Below, one piece after another: positions 15,917 through 24,412 of a stretch of 64,000 nucleotides of DNA. How positions within the stretch are numbered: position 1 is the stretch's first letter; each line of letters starts with the position of its first letter. The notes under the pieces were generated by a model. It was given only the letters and a program-made list of their open reading frames with translations. It did not search any database and was not told the DNA's origin. This DNA comes from Pseudodesulfovibrio indicus. Lineage in GTDB: Bacteria > Desulfobacterota > Desulfovibrionia > Desulfovibrionales > Desulfovibrionaceae. The stretch spans positions 806,001 to 870,000 of the forward strand of contig NZ_CP014206.1 in assembly GCF_001563225.1 (NCBI RefSeq). The letters are read 5' to 3'. A program made the translations under genes and the position numbers.

Positions 15917-16999
15917 ATGCAACTTCCCCCGGTCATTCACCATACCGGCCTGGAGATGAGCGGCGGCGCCACCCGCGTGGCCCGGCTCCTGATCGCCGGG
16001 CTCAAGCGGCAACGGATCGAGTCGTCCCTGTCCTTCGAGCTTTCCGAAAGGGCGGACGGCACGGCCATCGCGCCGGAGGAGTTCGGCCGCAGGCTGCCCG
16101 AGGGCGCGCTGGCCCACATCCACTGCACGGGCGACTGGCCCGCGCTGCTCTCGTCCATCCCCGACGGGACGCGGACCTTCATCACCCTGCACGACTGCGA
16201 GCTGTTCACCGGCGGCTGTCCGTATCCCCTGGACTGCCCCAACCTGGACCGGGGTTGCGCCGATCCCTGCCCGCGGAATTTCCCGGGCTCCGAAGCCCTG
16301 CGCAAGGCCAAGCTGGCCGAGGTCATCCGGCTGAACCCGGTGCTCACCGCCCCGTCCCGCTGGCTGGCTCGATTGGCCAAGCTCCACCTGCTGCGGTCCG
16401 TGCGGATTATCCCAAACGGCATCCCCTGGCCCCCGTCGGTGCGCTCCAAGAACGCGGCCCGCAAGCAGCTGGGGATCAACCCGGCGGCGCGGGTCATCCT
16501 GTTCGCGGCCCACGGCGGCATGAACGCGGCCTACAAGTCCGGCGACGCCTGGCAGGACATCTGGCAGCGGCTCAAGGCCAAGCTGCCCGACCTGCTCTGC
16601 TTCGCCGTGGGCGGCGACCGCGAGGAGCGCAAGGACGACTTGGTCCTGTGGCCCTACGTGGACCGCAACAAGCTCTCGCAGCTCATGGCCGCGGCGGACG
16701 TGCTCCTCTATCCCACCAAGGCGGACAACCACTCCCTGGTGATCCTGGAGGCCATGTCCTTGGGACTGCCCGTGGTCGCCTATTCCGTGGGCGGGGTGCC
16801 GGAGCAGATCGTGGACCGCGCAACCGGCCTGCTGGTCCGGCCCGGCGACCGCAACGCCTTTGTCCAGGCCGCCCTGTGGCTCCTGTCGCGGCGGCCCGTG
16901 ATCCGGCAGATGGGCCAGGAGGCGTTCCAGTCCGGGCGCAAGCGGTTCACCATGGACCGCATGGTCTCCGGCTACATGCGTCTCTACCGGGGCCAGTAG
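15917..16999 (+). CDS. Glycosyltransferase family 4 protein
   Basis: 360 residues. A GT-B fold: the N-terminal half carries GGATRVARLLIAGL and a Cys-rich loop (HDCELFTGGCPYPLDC and three more Cys), which recurs in GT4 enzymes of capsule and exopolysaccharide pathways. The C-terminal nucleotide-sugar half has IPNGIPWPP and the EX7E-type segment NHSLVILEAMSLGLPVVAYS. It transfers a sugar from a nucleotide donor to a lipid-linked or glycan acceptor at the inner membrane. The start is 6 bases after the previous stop, with AAGGA upstream, so it is probably cotranscribed with the acetyltransferase gene; a functional link is not evident. Confidence 0.88.
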   Translation: MQLPPVIHHTGLEMSGGATRVARLLIAGLKRQRIESSLSFELSERADGTAIAPEEFGRRLPEGALAHIHCTGDWPALLSSIPDGTRTFITLHDCELFTGGCPYPLDCPNLDRGCADPCPRNFPGSEALRKAKLAEVIRLNPVLTAPSRWLARLAKLHLLRSVRIIPNGIPWPPSVRSKNAARKQLGINPAARVILFAAHGGMNAAYKSGDAWQDIWQRLKAKLPDLLCFAVGGDREERKDDLVLWPYVDRNKLSQLMAAADVLLYPTKADNHSLVILEAMSLGLPVVAYSVGGVPEQIVDRATGLLVRPGDRNAFVQAALWLLSRRPVIRQMGQEAFQSGRKRFTMDRMVSGYMRLYRGQ

Positions 17000-17020
17000 C
17001 TCCCCTCTTTTCAGACAAGA

Positions 17021-17054
17021 AAAGCCCCCTGCGCCAGACGACGCAGGGGGCTTT
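17021..17054. terminator. Bidirectional terminator between glycosyltransferase and pstA
   Basis: A 13-bp stem AAAGCCCCCTGCG (17021-17033) with CGCAGGGGGCTTT (17042-17054). It ends both the + strand pair and the pst operon, which shows that no pstB follows pstA in the same transcript. Confidence 0.85.
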
Positions 17055-17068
17055 CGGTTCGGTTCCCG

Positions 17069-18001
17069 CTAGCTCAGCTTCTTGCGCAGATGCGAGCGGA
17101 GCAGGATGGCGATGAGGTTCATGCCCAGGACCAGGGCCACCAGCACGAGAGAGGTGCCGTACTGGAGGGGAAGGGTCGCTTCGGGGTCGGTGGAGGAGAC
17201 CGACAGCGAGTAGATCTGGTAGGGCAGGGCCATGACTTCGTCGAAGATGGAGCCCGGCAGGGTCGGGTTGTAGCTGGCCGCCGCCGTGAACATGATGGCG
17301 GCCGTCTCGCCCGCCGCGCGGGAGATGGACAGGATGGAGCCGGTCAGGATGCCGGGCATGGCCGAGGGCAGGACGACCTTGAAGATGGTCTGCCACTTGG
17401 TGGCGCCCAGCCCGAGCGAGGCCTCGCGGTAGGTGTTGGGCACGCTGCGCAGCGCCTCCTCGGAGGTGCCGATGATGACCGGCAGGATGAGCACGGCCAG
17501 GGTCATGCAGCCGGAGGCGATGGACACGCCCAGGCCTATGCCGCCGAGATCGCGCGCGGCTACGAAGAAGGCCATGCCGAACAGGCCGAAGACCACTGAC
17601 GGCACGCCCGCCAGGTTGTTGATGCATAGCCGGACGATGCGCATGAACGGTCCGGGGGTGGCGTATTCATGCAGGTAGATGGCCGCGGCCACGCCGAGCG
17701 GCAGAGCCAGTCCCATGGACCCGATGGACAGGTAGAAGGTGCCCACGATGCAGGGGAAGATGCCGCCCGCCAGGCCGCCCTCGGTGGGCTGGCCGGTGAG
17801 GAAGTCCCAGCTGATGGCCGGGAATCCGTAATAGACCATGTAGCCGACGATGATGAACAGCGCCAGGCCGTTGATCGCCACGGCGATGCGGAACATGGTG
17901 AACCAGAATTCCTGGGTCGCCTTGCGCCGGAGCCGCATGCCGGGCGTGTCCGGGATGTTGGAGCCGTTCATGACCATTTCGTTGCTAACCATTTCTGACA
18001 T
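17069..18001 (-). CDS. pstA: Phosphate ABC transporter permease PstA
   Basis: About 310 residues with six membrane helices. The BPD_transp_1 coupling loop EEALRSVPNTYREASLGLGATKWQTI is visible, of which SLGLGATKWQTIFKVVLPSA is the EAA-type motif that contacts the ATPase. It works with PstC to move phosphate across the inner membrane. I chose ATG 18001, with AGGA 8 bases upstream; ATG 17992 is an alternative. It follows pstC by 10 bases. A terminator lies directly downstream, so the ATPase PstB must be encoded elsewhere. Confidence 0.93.
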   Translation of the reverse strand: MSEMVSNEMVMNGSNIPDTPGMRLRRKATQEFWFTMFRIAVAINGLALFIIVGYMVYYGFPAISWDFLTGQPTEGGLAGGIFPCIVGTFYLSIGSMGLALPLGVAAAIYLHEYATPGPFMRIVRLCINNLAGVPSVVFGLFGMAFFVAARDLGGIGLGVSIASGCMTLAVLILPVIIGTSEEALRSVPNTYREASLGLGATKWQTIFKVVLPSAMPGILTGSILSISRAAGETAAIMFTAAASYNPTLPGSIFDEVMALPYQIYSLSVSSTDPEATLPLQYGTSLVLVALVLGMNLIAILLRSHLRKKLS

Positions 18002-18011
18002 GTCCTTTTTC

Positions 18012-18935
18012 CTAGAGGCTGGCCGAGCCGACCTGCTTGTACTTGTGGGCGATGTGGTCGGCCAGGAGATTGAAGAGGAAGGTGATGAGGAACAGGACCA
18101 TGGCGATGGCGAAGAGCGAGAAATAGTGCATTTCGAGACCGAAGCTGGTCTCGCCCATCTCCGCCGCGATGGATGCCGGCATGGGCCGGACCGGGTCGAA
18201 GATGGAGGTCGGGATGCGCGCCGCGCCGCCCGCGACCATGAGCACGACCATGGTCTCGCCGATGGAGCGGGACATGCCCAGGATGACCGCCGTGGACAAC
18301 CCGGACAGGGATGAGGGCAAAACCACGCGCCAGATGGTCTCGAACCGGGTGGCTCCCAGGGCCAGGGACCCCTCGCGCACGTCGTCCGGCACCGAGTGGA
18401 TGGCGTCCTCGGCAATGGAGGTGATGGTCGGCACGGCCATGAAGGCGAGCATGATCGAGGCGTTGAGCATGTTCACGCCGAACCGGATGTCGAAGAGGGA
18501 GAGCATGATGGGCGCGACCACGGCCATGCCGAAGAAGCCGATGACGACCGAGGGCAGGGAGGCCAGCAGCTCGACCATGGGCTTGATGATCTCGCGCACC
18601 TTCCGGGGGGCGATCTCGGCCAGGTAGACCGCGGTCATGATGCCCAGGGGGATGGCGATGATCGAGGAAATCAGGGTGACCCAGACCGAACCCATGATCA
18701 GGGGCAGGATGCCCCATTGGGGGTTCTCGGACACCGGTTTCCACTGGGAGCCGAAGATGAAGTCCAGGATGCCGATGCCCTGGAACTTTTCGCCCATGGC
18801 GTCGAAGCCCGTGAACGTCGGCAGGGCCTCGGAGATGAGGAAGTACATGATCAGGCCCAGGGCGATGATGGACGCACTGGCGGCGAGCAGAAAGCCCGTC
18901 CTGATGACCTTTTCCTTGGTGGAGCGTGAAAGCAT
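18012..18935 (-). CDS. pstC: Phosphate ABC transporter permease PstC
   Basis: 307 residues. An N-terminal membrane helix, a periplasmic loop, then the permease core with the coupling loop AIHSVPDDVREGSLALGATR (20 residues) and GETMVVLMVAGGA in the last helices, all typical of PstC. It pairs with PstA in the high-affinity phosphate importer. ATG 18935 has GAGG 9 bases upstream; a TTG 7 codons earlier has no support. A strong hairpin separates it from pstS. Confidence 0.93.
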   Translation of the reverse strand: MLSRSTKEKVIRTGFLLAASASIIALGLIMYFLISEALPTFTGFDAMGEKFQGIGILDFIFGSQWKPVSENPQWGILPLIMGSVWVTLISSIIAIPLGIMTAVYLAEIAPRKVREIIKPMVELLASLPSVVIGFFGMAVVAPIMLSLFDIRFGVNMLNASIMLAFMAVPTITSIAEDAIHSVPDDVREGSLALGATRFETIWRVVLPSSLSGLSTAVILGMSRSIGETMVVLMVAGGAARIPTSIFDPVRPMPASIAAEMGETSFGLEMHYFSLFAIAMVLFLITFLFNLLADHIAHKYKQVGSASL

Positions 18936-18963
18936 TGAGTCGCGCCTCGTTTTCAAGCGTGAT

Positions 18964-18992
18964 CCCGCCGGGGCGTCGAACGCCCCGGCGGG
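18964..18992 (-). other. Intercistronic hairpin between pstS and pstC
   Basis: CCCGCCGGGGCG (18964-18975) pairs with CGCCCCGGCGGG (18981-18992). There is no U tract, so it is more likely an mRNA-stabilising or attenuating hairpin that lets the binding protein be made in excess over the permeases. Confidence 0.6.
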
Positions 18993-19026
18993 AAGGATTG
19001 TAATCAGCTGAGTCTTCTCAATTCTT

Positions 19027-19836
19027 CTAGTTGACGGGCACGAAGCCGACTTCGGCGATGATCTTCTGGCCGGCCGGGGACATGACGAAGTCGATGAACT
19101 TCGCGGTCTCGCCGGTGGGCTGGCCGCCGGTGTACAGGTTCAGGCCGCGGGACAGGGGGTAGGAGCCGTCCTTGCCGGTGGCCACGGAGGGCACCACGCC
19201 GTTGACGGTCAGGGCCTTGATCTTGGGGTTCAGGAAGCCTAGGCCGACGTAGCCGATGCCCTTGCTGTTGCCTGCGATCTTGGCGGCCATGGCGGCGTTG
19301 GAGGGCATGCGGGAGACCAGGTCGAACTCGTCTTCCTTCTCCATGACCTTCTCGTGCCAGACCTCGTAGGTGCCGGAGTTGGTCTCGCGGGAGAACAGGG
19401 CGATCATGCCGTCGCTACCGCCGACGTCCTTCCAGTTGCGGATCTTGTCCTGGTAGATGTCCTTGAGCTGGGCGGTGGTCACGGCGGAAACCGGGTTGGA
19501 GGGGTGGACGATGGGAACCAGGCAGTCCAGGGCGATGACGAACTGGACCGGCTCGATGCCGTTGGCCTTGCACTTTTCGACCTCGGCGGACTTCATGTCG
19601 CGGGACATCATGCCGATGTCGGCGGTCTTGTTGATGATCGCCTTGGCGCCGTCACCGGAGCCGGTGGCGGAGATGGAGAAATTCACGCCCGGGTTGGCGG
19701 TCTGGTAGGCGGCCACCAGCTTTTTCATGGCCGGGTCCACGGTGGTGGAGCCCTTGACGCGGATTTCCGCGGCAAAGGACAGAGCGGAGACGCTCAGGAC
19801 AGCCAGGGTCACGAAAGCAATCAGCAGTTTTTTCAT
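19027..19836 (-). CDS. pstS: Phosphate-binding periplasmic protein PstS
   Basis: 269 residues. A Sec signal peptide (MKKLLIAFVTLAVLSVSALS, cleavage after FAA) precedes a phosphate-binding fold with the ligand loops KGSTTVDP, ATGSGDGAK and SRETNSGTYE. It captures phosphate in the periplasm and delivers it to PstCA. Start 19836 has AAGGAAGG 8 bases upstream. First gene of pstSCA. A Pho-box-like repeat with a properly spaced -10 box is present upstream, consistent with induction by phosphate starvation. Confidence 0.95.
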   Translation of the reverse strand: MKKLLIAFVTLAVLSVSALSFAAEIRVKGSTTVDPAMKKLVAAYQTANPGVNFSISATGSGDGAKAIINKTADIGMMSRDMKSAEVEKCKANGIEPVQFVIALDCLVPIVHPSNPVSAVTTAQLKDIYQDKIRNWKDVGGSDGMIALFSRETNSGTYEVWHEKVMEKEDEFDLVSRMPSNAAMAAKIAGNSKGIGYVGLGFLNPKIKALTVNGVVPSVATGKDGSYPLSRGLNLYTGGQPTGETAKFIDFVMSPAGQKIIAEVGFVPVN

Positions 19837-19896
19837 CAGAAGTACCTTCCTTAAAAATTATGTAGGAAAAGACAGTCCTCGTTAACGTGTGAGCTA

Positions 19897-19930
19897 GTGA
19901 TAGTCCTGACGTGTTACGTTTTCGTGACGG
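19897..19930 (-). promoter_or_regulatory. Candidate Pho box and -10 of pstSCA
   Basis: On the minus strand CCGTCAC (19924-19930) and ACGTAAC (19913-19919) are direct repeats with an 11-base period, as in PhoB sites. TATCAC (19897-19902) follows 10 bases later, the usual Pho-box to -10 distance. The match to the consensus CTGTCAT is partial. Confidence 0.45.
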
Positions 19931-20060
19931 CACTTCGAAAGGTCAGTTACAGTTTATTCGGGGTAGAGGGTGGAGATGGGGGTGGGGGAAGAGAGCGAGA
20001 GGGAGGAGGGGGTGTGGGTTGATACTGCATGAAGGGAGGATTTTGGGAAGTATATTCGTG

Positions 20061-20302
20061 GAAGAGCCGTTGCTGGCGCGCCTCGAGGTTTTTTGGGAGC
20101 CCTCCCGGCGGGGCTTTGGGAGTGACGGTAGTTTGAGCCTGCGCCTCAGGGTGCTTCAGGGGCGGGATGTCCGTTGCCCTGCCCTGCCGAAGGCGGCGAC
20201 AAAGAGTCTTGGAGGGGGGAGATGGGGGTGGGGGTCCAGGGGGAAGGCTGCTGTCCTCATCCGTAAGCCTTGAAAACTGGCCAACGGCTGGAGGCCCGGA
20301 GG
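20061..20302 (+). repeat. Degenerate copies of two dispersed intergenic repeats
   Basis: 20061-20163 is a shortened relative of the 22362 and 55641 repeat (agagccgttgctggcg, ccctcccggcgggg, and a TGAG..CTCA palindrome). 20181-20302 matches the flanks of the hairpin element at 56050-56190, including the 3' extension GCTGTCCTCA and GGCTGGAGGCCCGGAGG, but its central hairpin is lost. The whole gene-free stretch 19950-20302 is low-complexity G/A-rich otherwise. Confidence 0.7.
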
Positions 20303-21514
20303 CTAGAAAAACGTCGTCAGGATCTCGGCCTCGTCCCCGGGAACGAGGGTGGTGTTGCCTTGGAGGATGGCGAGGCCGTTGGCCTGGGAGAGGCCGAACA
20401 TGGGGGGCACGGCTTTGCCCGCGTAGGGGGTGGCGCAGAGGGTGGAGCCGTTCAGGGCGAGTTCGCACTGGACCAGCCATTCGGAGCCGGGGCGGGCGTT
20501 GATCGGCTGGGTGAACCGCGCCTTGAGCGGTTCGGCCTGGTCGGGCAGGCCGCGCAACCGGCGGATGACCGAGAGGATGACCGCGTGGAAGCAGGCGTGA
20601 ACCGCAGCGGGCGGGCCGGGCAGGCCGAAGAGCAGGGTGCGGTCGCGGTGGGCGGCGAACATGTTCCGGCCCGGGCGGATGTCGATGCGCTTGAAGACCT
20701 CGGTGAACCCGGCTCTGGTCGCGGCCTCGAAGGCAAAGTCGCGTTCGCTGTTGCCGGTGCCCCCGGTGGTGATGGCGATTTCGGGCAGCGGACCGGACAG
20801 GAAGCGGACGAGTTCGTCGCAGTTGTCCGGGATGACGCCGGTCTGCTCCACGCTCGCGCCCGCCTGGGCGAACAGCCCCCGGAGCAGGATCAGGTTGTCC
20901 GCCGGGAAGCGCTCCAGGCCGGTCTCCCGGCCGCCGGGCGCGGTCAGCTCGCTGCCCAGCGCCATGATCCGGGCCAGGGGGCGCGGGTGCGCCGAAACGC
21001 CGGTCACGCGGGTGCGGGTCATGACCGCGGCGGCCTGGGGGGTGATGATCCGTCCCTCCCTGGCCACGACCGTGCCGGACGGGATTTCACCGCCCGTCGC
21101 GCGGACGAACCAACCTTTGCGCACCGGCTCGCGGACCAGGATCGCGTCACCGTCGGTCTCCACGTCCTCCTCGGCCAGCACCGCATCCGCACCGGGCGGC
21201 ACCAGGCCGCCGGTGAGCACGCGGGCGGTCGCCCCCTCGACAACCAGGGCGGGGTCCGGGGACTCGGCCCGGATGCATTCGCCAACCGTCAGCCGGACCG
21301 GATGCAGGGGCTTGGCCCCGGCCACGTCCGCACTGCGAACGGCGTATCCGTCGCGCACCGAGCAGGCGCGTTCGGGCACGTCGCACAGGGCGGCGGCGTC
21401 CAGGGCCGCCGTCAGTCCCACCGCGTCCACGGGCGCGAGGGTCACGGGTTCGGCCGGTCTGGCCAGGGCAAGGAGATCGCGGACCGCCTTGGTCCGGGAG
21501 ATGGGCGTGGGCAT
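20303..21514 (-). CDS. moeA: Molybdopterin molybdenumtransferase MoeA
   Basis: 403 residues from ATG 21514. MoeA landmarks: CSVRDGYAVRS near the N-terminus (family SxMDGYA, here Arg for Met), LTGGLVPPGADAVLAEED, the MogA-like domain with ITTGGTGNSERDF, and GLPGPPAAV, then the C-terminal barrel. MoeA inserts molybdate into adenylylated molybdopterin, the last general step of molybdenum cofactor synthesis in the cytoplasm. It is divergent from mobB, and a molybdoenzyme gene lies at 29764. The ribosome site is weak. Confidence 0.9.
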   Translation of the reverse strand: MPTPISRTKAVRDLLALARPAEPVTLAPVDAVGLTAALDAAALCDVPERACSVRDGYAVRSADVAGAKPLHPVRLTVGECIRAESPDPALVVEGATARVLTGGLVPPGADAVLAEEDVETDGDAILVREPVRKGWFVRATGGEIPSGTVVAREGRIITPQAAAVMTRTRVTGVSAHPRPLARIMALGSELTAPGGRETGLERFPADNLILLRGLFAQAGASVEQTGVIPDNCDELVRFLSGPLPEIAITTGGTGNSERDFAFEAATRAGFTEVFKRIDIRPGRNMFAAHRDRTLLFGLPGPPAAVHACFHAVILSVIRRLRGLPDQAEPLKARFTQPINARPGSEWLVQCELALNGSTLCATPYAGKAVPPMFGLSQANGLAILQGNTTLVPGDEAEILTTFF

Positions 21515-21590
21515 GGTGCGCCGTGGTTCCTGGGCTGAATGTTGCTCTATCCCGTCATACTGGCACCCGCCAGGGATGTTGTAAAGGATT

Positions 21591-21632
21591 GCGGGTCCAA
21601 TACCCTTGATATATGATAGAATCTGGACCCGC
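21591..21632. promoter_or_regulatory. Inverted repeat in the moeA-mobB divergent region
   Basis: GCGGGTCCA (21591-21599) and TGGACCCGC (21624-21632) are perfect inverted repeats around an AT-rich centre containing TTGATATATGATAG. Placement between two cofactor genes suggests a shared regulatory site; no regulator is identifiable. Confidence 0.35.
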
Positions 21633-21697
21633 GCGCCCCGTGGAGGGGGTGTGCGGCTCGAGTTCAACCCTTTTCAAAGACCATTTGGGGAATAGTG

Positions 21698-22237
21698 ATG
21701 ACACCGCATATACTCTGCATCGTCGGCAAGAAAAAGTCCGGCAAAACCACCTTCATGGAGAAGCTCCTGCCGGAGCTGCGAAAGCTCGGTCTGTCCGTGG
21801 GCGCGGTCAAGCATGATGCTCACTCCTTCGAGATCGACCACGAGGGCAAGGATTCCTGGCGGCTGAAACAGGCCGGGGCCGAGACCGTGGTCGTGTCCTC
21901 GCCCGAGCGCGTGGCCATGATCCGGACCGTGAAACGGGAGCAGACCCTGGAGGAGCTGGCCGAGGACCTGTTCCGGGACAAGGACCTGGTCCTGGCCGAG
22001 GGATATTTCAACTCGCCGCATCCGAAGATCGAGGTCTACCGCCGCGAGGCGCATGACAGGCCGTTGTGCGATCGGGGGAACCAGGGCGATCGCAAGCTGA
22101 TCGCCATGGTCACGGACCGGGGCGTGGATGCGGATGTGCCGAAGTTCGGGCTGGACGACGCCCATGAGGTGGCGGCGCATGTGGCGAGGAAATATTTTGG
22201 GTGGGTTAATAGTGGGATGTGGGCAACGCACGATTAG
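21698..22237 (+). CDS. mobB: Molybdopterin-guanine dinucleotide biosynthesis protein B (MobB)
   Basis: 179 residues. P-loop GKKKSGKTTF at residues about 10-19 and the family phrase HEGKDSWRLKQAGA identify MobB. It is a GTP-binding accessory of MobA in making the bis-MGD cofactor. Start ATG 21698 follows GGGGAATAGTG; a GTG one codon upstream is possible. The C-terminus ends in a short Trp-containing tail. Divergent from moeA. The neighbourhood supports a role for the molybdoenzyme at 29764. Confidence 0.92.
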   Translation: MTPHILCIVGKKKSGKTTFMEKLLPELRKLGLSVGAVKHDAHSFEIDHEGKDSWRLKQAGAETVVVSSPERVAMIRTVKREQTLEELAEDLFRDKDLVLAEGYFNSPHPKIEVYRREAHDRPLCDRGNQGDRKLIAMVTDRGVDADVPKFGLDDAHEVAAHVARKYFGWVNSGMWATHD

Positions 22238-22361
22238 TTTTTTGATTTTTTGAATGAGATGGTGAGGGGTGCGGTCCGGTGAGGAACGCACCCCTTTCCT
22301 TTTCTTTTCTTTTTGAGGGAGGGATGAGGGGAGAAAGAAAAGAGAAGAGAAAGAGGAAGAG

Positions 22362-22745
22362 GAGAGCCGTCGCTGGCGCTCCTCCGTGTTTTTTTGGAGC
22401 CCTCCCGGCGGGGTTCTTTCTTTTCCGGGCGAAAAGAAAGAACCAAAGAAACGCCGGGGGGGGACATCCCCGCCCGGAGTTTGGCCGCTGAGAATCCGAT
22501 CCGCTCGGGGCGGCTCCATCTGATCAAAAGTAGCGTGCGAGCCTCCACGGGAACGCCCCTTTTATGGAATACCGAGGGGCCACGGGAGCGGAGCCGCCGC
22601 CCCTTCGCGGTCGGCTTCTAGGCGTCCAGAACAGGGCTCGCTCCCTGCTGCTTGACGGTACGAAGGGCGAAGGAAGAGGGGCCTTCGGACGGGACTTCGG
22701 AGTAGAAGAGCCTCTGTTTGAGGCTGCGCCTCAAAGGCGTTCCAT
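22362..22745 (+). repeat. Dispersed 330-390-bp intergenic repeat, copy A
   Basis: Nearly the same sequence occurs at 55641-56029 (+) and, reversed, at 49336-49665. Shared landmarks in order: GAGCCGTCGCTGGCGCTCC, CCCTCCCGGCGGGG, a hairpin GGTTCTTTCTTTT with AAAAGAAAGAACC, GTTTGGCCGCTGAGAATC, GGGGCGGCTCCATC, CGGGAGCGGAGCCGCCGCC, and a terminal palindrome TGAGGCTGCGCCTCA. It has no convincing gene and no transposase. It begins the 1.3-kb gene-free stretch 22238-23572. Confidence 0.8.
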
Positions 22746-22932
22746 GGGAGGGCCGTTGGGTGGGGGGTGGGTGATGAGAGCCGCTGTTGGGGCTGCGCCC
22801 CAAGGCGCTCCAGGGGTGCTAAGGGCTGAGGTTTGGGGGTGACGACTTTTTGAGGCTGCGCCTCAAAGGCGCGAGAGGGGATGGTTTGGAGTAGAATCGG
22901 CCAGGGTGCGTTCCACCTCTTCTGCCTGCCTT

Positions 22933-23539
22933 CCACGCTCGGAAAATCCCGGCCCGGAGAGCGATCATTCGGAAACCGGGGCCTAGAGCCTGTCTCAAGC
23001 GCCGAAGCGGAGCCCGACTGAGTCTGCCTCGGCAGACATGCCGTCAGGGCAGCGAAAGGCGCTTACAGGCTCTTGGCCACTGTTTCCGCGCCGCCGCACC
23101 GCAAGCGCACTTTTTGCTTACTTTTTGGGGCGCAAGCCAAAAAGTAAGGCGCTGTAAAAGCGCAAAACGGTCTCCCGCAACAGGAAAAACCCCAGACGCG
23201 GACGCGCGGCCCAAACCCACCGCGCTCCTCCCTCTTCCACCATCCCTCCCACGCTCGGACAATCCCTCGCCCGGAGAGCGGTCATTCGGAAACCGGGGCC
23301 TAGAGCCTGTTTCAAGCGCCGAAGCGCAGCCCGACTGAGTCTGCCTCGGCAGACATGCCGTCAGGGCAGCGAAAGGCGCTTACAGGCTCTTGGCCACTGT
23401 TTTCGCGCCGCCGCACCGCAAGCGCACTTTTTGCTTACTTTTTGGGGCGCAAGCCAAAAAGTAAGGCGCTGTAAGAGCGCAAAACGACTCATCACGACAG
23501 GGGTACATCAGACGCGGACGCGCGGCCCAAACCACCGCG
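22933..23539. repeat. Tandem duplication of a structured ~290-bp repeat
   Basis: Two copies (22933-23224 and 23249-23539) with a period of about 317 bases and only scattered differences. Each contains nested inverted repeats: GAGCCTGT with ACAGGCTC, AAGCGCC with GGCGCTT, GTCTGCC-TC-GGCAGAC, and CTTACTTTTTGG with CCAAAAAGTAAG (23117-23128 and 23137-23148 in copy 1). No open frame of interest and no spacer diversity, so it is not a CRISPR array. It could be a structured RNA or a non-autonomous mobile element. Confidence 0.8.
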
Positions 23540-23572
23540 ATTTTCCCGACCCAATCCGTTCGAAAAGAGGGA

Positions 23573-24412
23573 TTATTCCTGGGCCGCCTGGCCGGTGGAG
23601 ATGGTCCTTCCCTGGCCCGCCTTGGCGGGGTCCAGGAAACGCAGCAGCATATTCTCCACGATATCCAGCGCCACGGTGGTGTCGAGACAAGGACCGTGGG
23701 GCCGCTCGTTGAGCACGCCGTAGACCGGCAGGGGATAGGTGTCCTGGATGCCGCTGGACAGATCGCGGTGGCAGGCCACCGCGATGATCAACTTGGGCCG
23801 CAGCTGAACCACGATGCGCCGGGCGATGGTCCCCCCCGTGGCGATGGCCAGGTTCACGCCGTACTTGTCGTGCAGGCCGAGCAGCCCGGCCAGGGGGCAT
23901 TTGCCGCACCGGGCGCAGTTGTTGATGTCGTAGGTCAGCCGCCGATCGCATTTGGAGTTCTGCAAACAGTGCGGCATGAGCAGCAGGATTTCCTCGGGCG
24001 CGTATTGCCCGGCCTCGGCCAGGACCAGCTCGTTGTTCACCGAGATGAACGAGAGCATGATGTGCTGCTTGTCGATGCCGAAGGCGCGGCCCAGCAGGAC
24101 CATGAGCGGCAGGAAGAGTTTGATGGTCAGCCCCCGGAAGCGCCGGGAGCCGGGCAGGGGCTTCTTGGTGACGATGTTCAGGAACAGCCCCCAATAGGCC
24201 ACGCAGACCAGGCCGATCAGCCCCAGGACCAGCGCGCCCAGGACCCACTTGGCCGCTGGATGGATGTTGTCCAGGCCGATATACGGCACCACCCACAAGA
24301 GCGCCAGGAACACGCACATGACCAGGCAGGCGACGCTGATCAGGCCGACGAAGAGGCGCTTGCGCGCCCTGCGCAGGGACCGGGGCTGGTCCGGGGAGTT
24401 CGCTATCTGCAT
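23573..24412 (-). CDS. DUF116 membrane protein with cysteine cluster
   Basis: 279 residues. Two N-terminal membrane helices (about residues 20-45 and 58-82) precede a cytoplasmic DUF116 domain with PHCLQNSKC and NNCARCGKCPLAGL, five or more cysteines that probably hold a metal or Fe-S cluster, then IAVACHRDLSSGI. The family function is not known. It follows fmt, overlapping it by 10 bases (ATGCAGATAG), in a def-fmt-DUF116 operon, which is also seen in related bacteria as far as I recall. AAGGA abuts the start, so translational coupling is likely. Confidence 0.83.
   Translation of the reverse strand: MQIANSPDQPRSLRRARKRLFVGLISVACLVMCVFLALLWVVPYIGLDNIHPAAKWVLGALVLGLIGLVCVAYWGLFLNIVTKKPLPGSRRFRGLTIKLFLPLMVLLGRAFGIDKQHIMLSFISVNNELVLAEAGQYAPEEILLLMPHCLQNSKCDRRLTYDINNCARCGKCPLAGLLGLHDKYGVNLAIATGGTIARRIVVQLRPKLIIAVACHRDLSSGIQDTYPLPVYGVLNERPHGPCLDTTVALDIVENMLLRFLDPAKAGQGRTISTGQAAQE

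Noticed and set aside
22362-22745. Insertion sequence
   Set aside because: No transposase frame in any copy and no clear target duplication.
22933-23539. CRISPR array
   Set aside because: Only two long units with a 317-base period and no variable spacers or cas genes.
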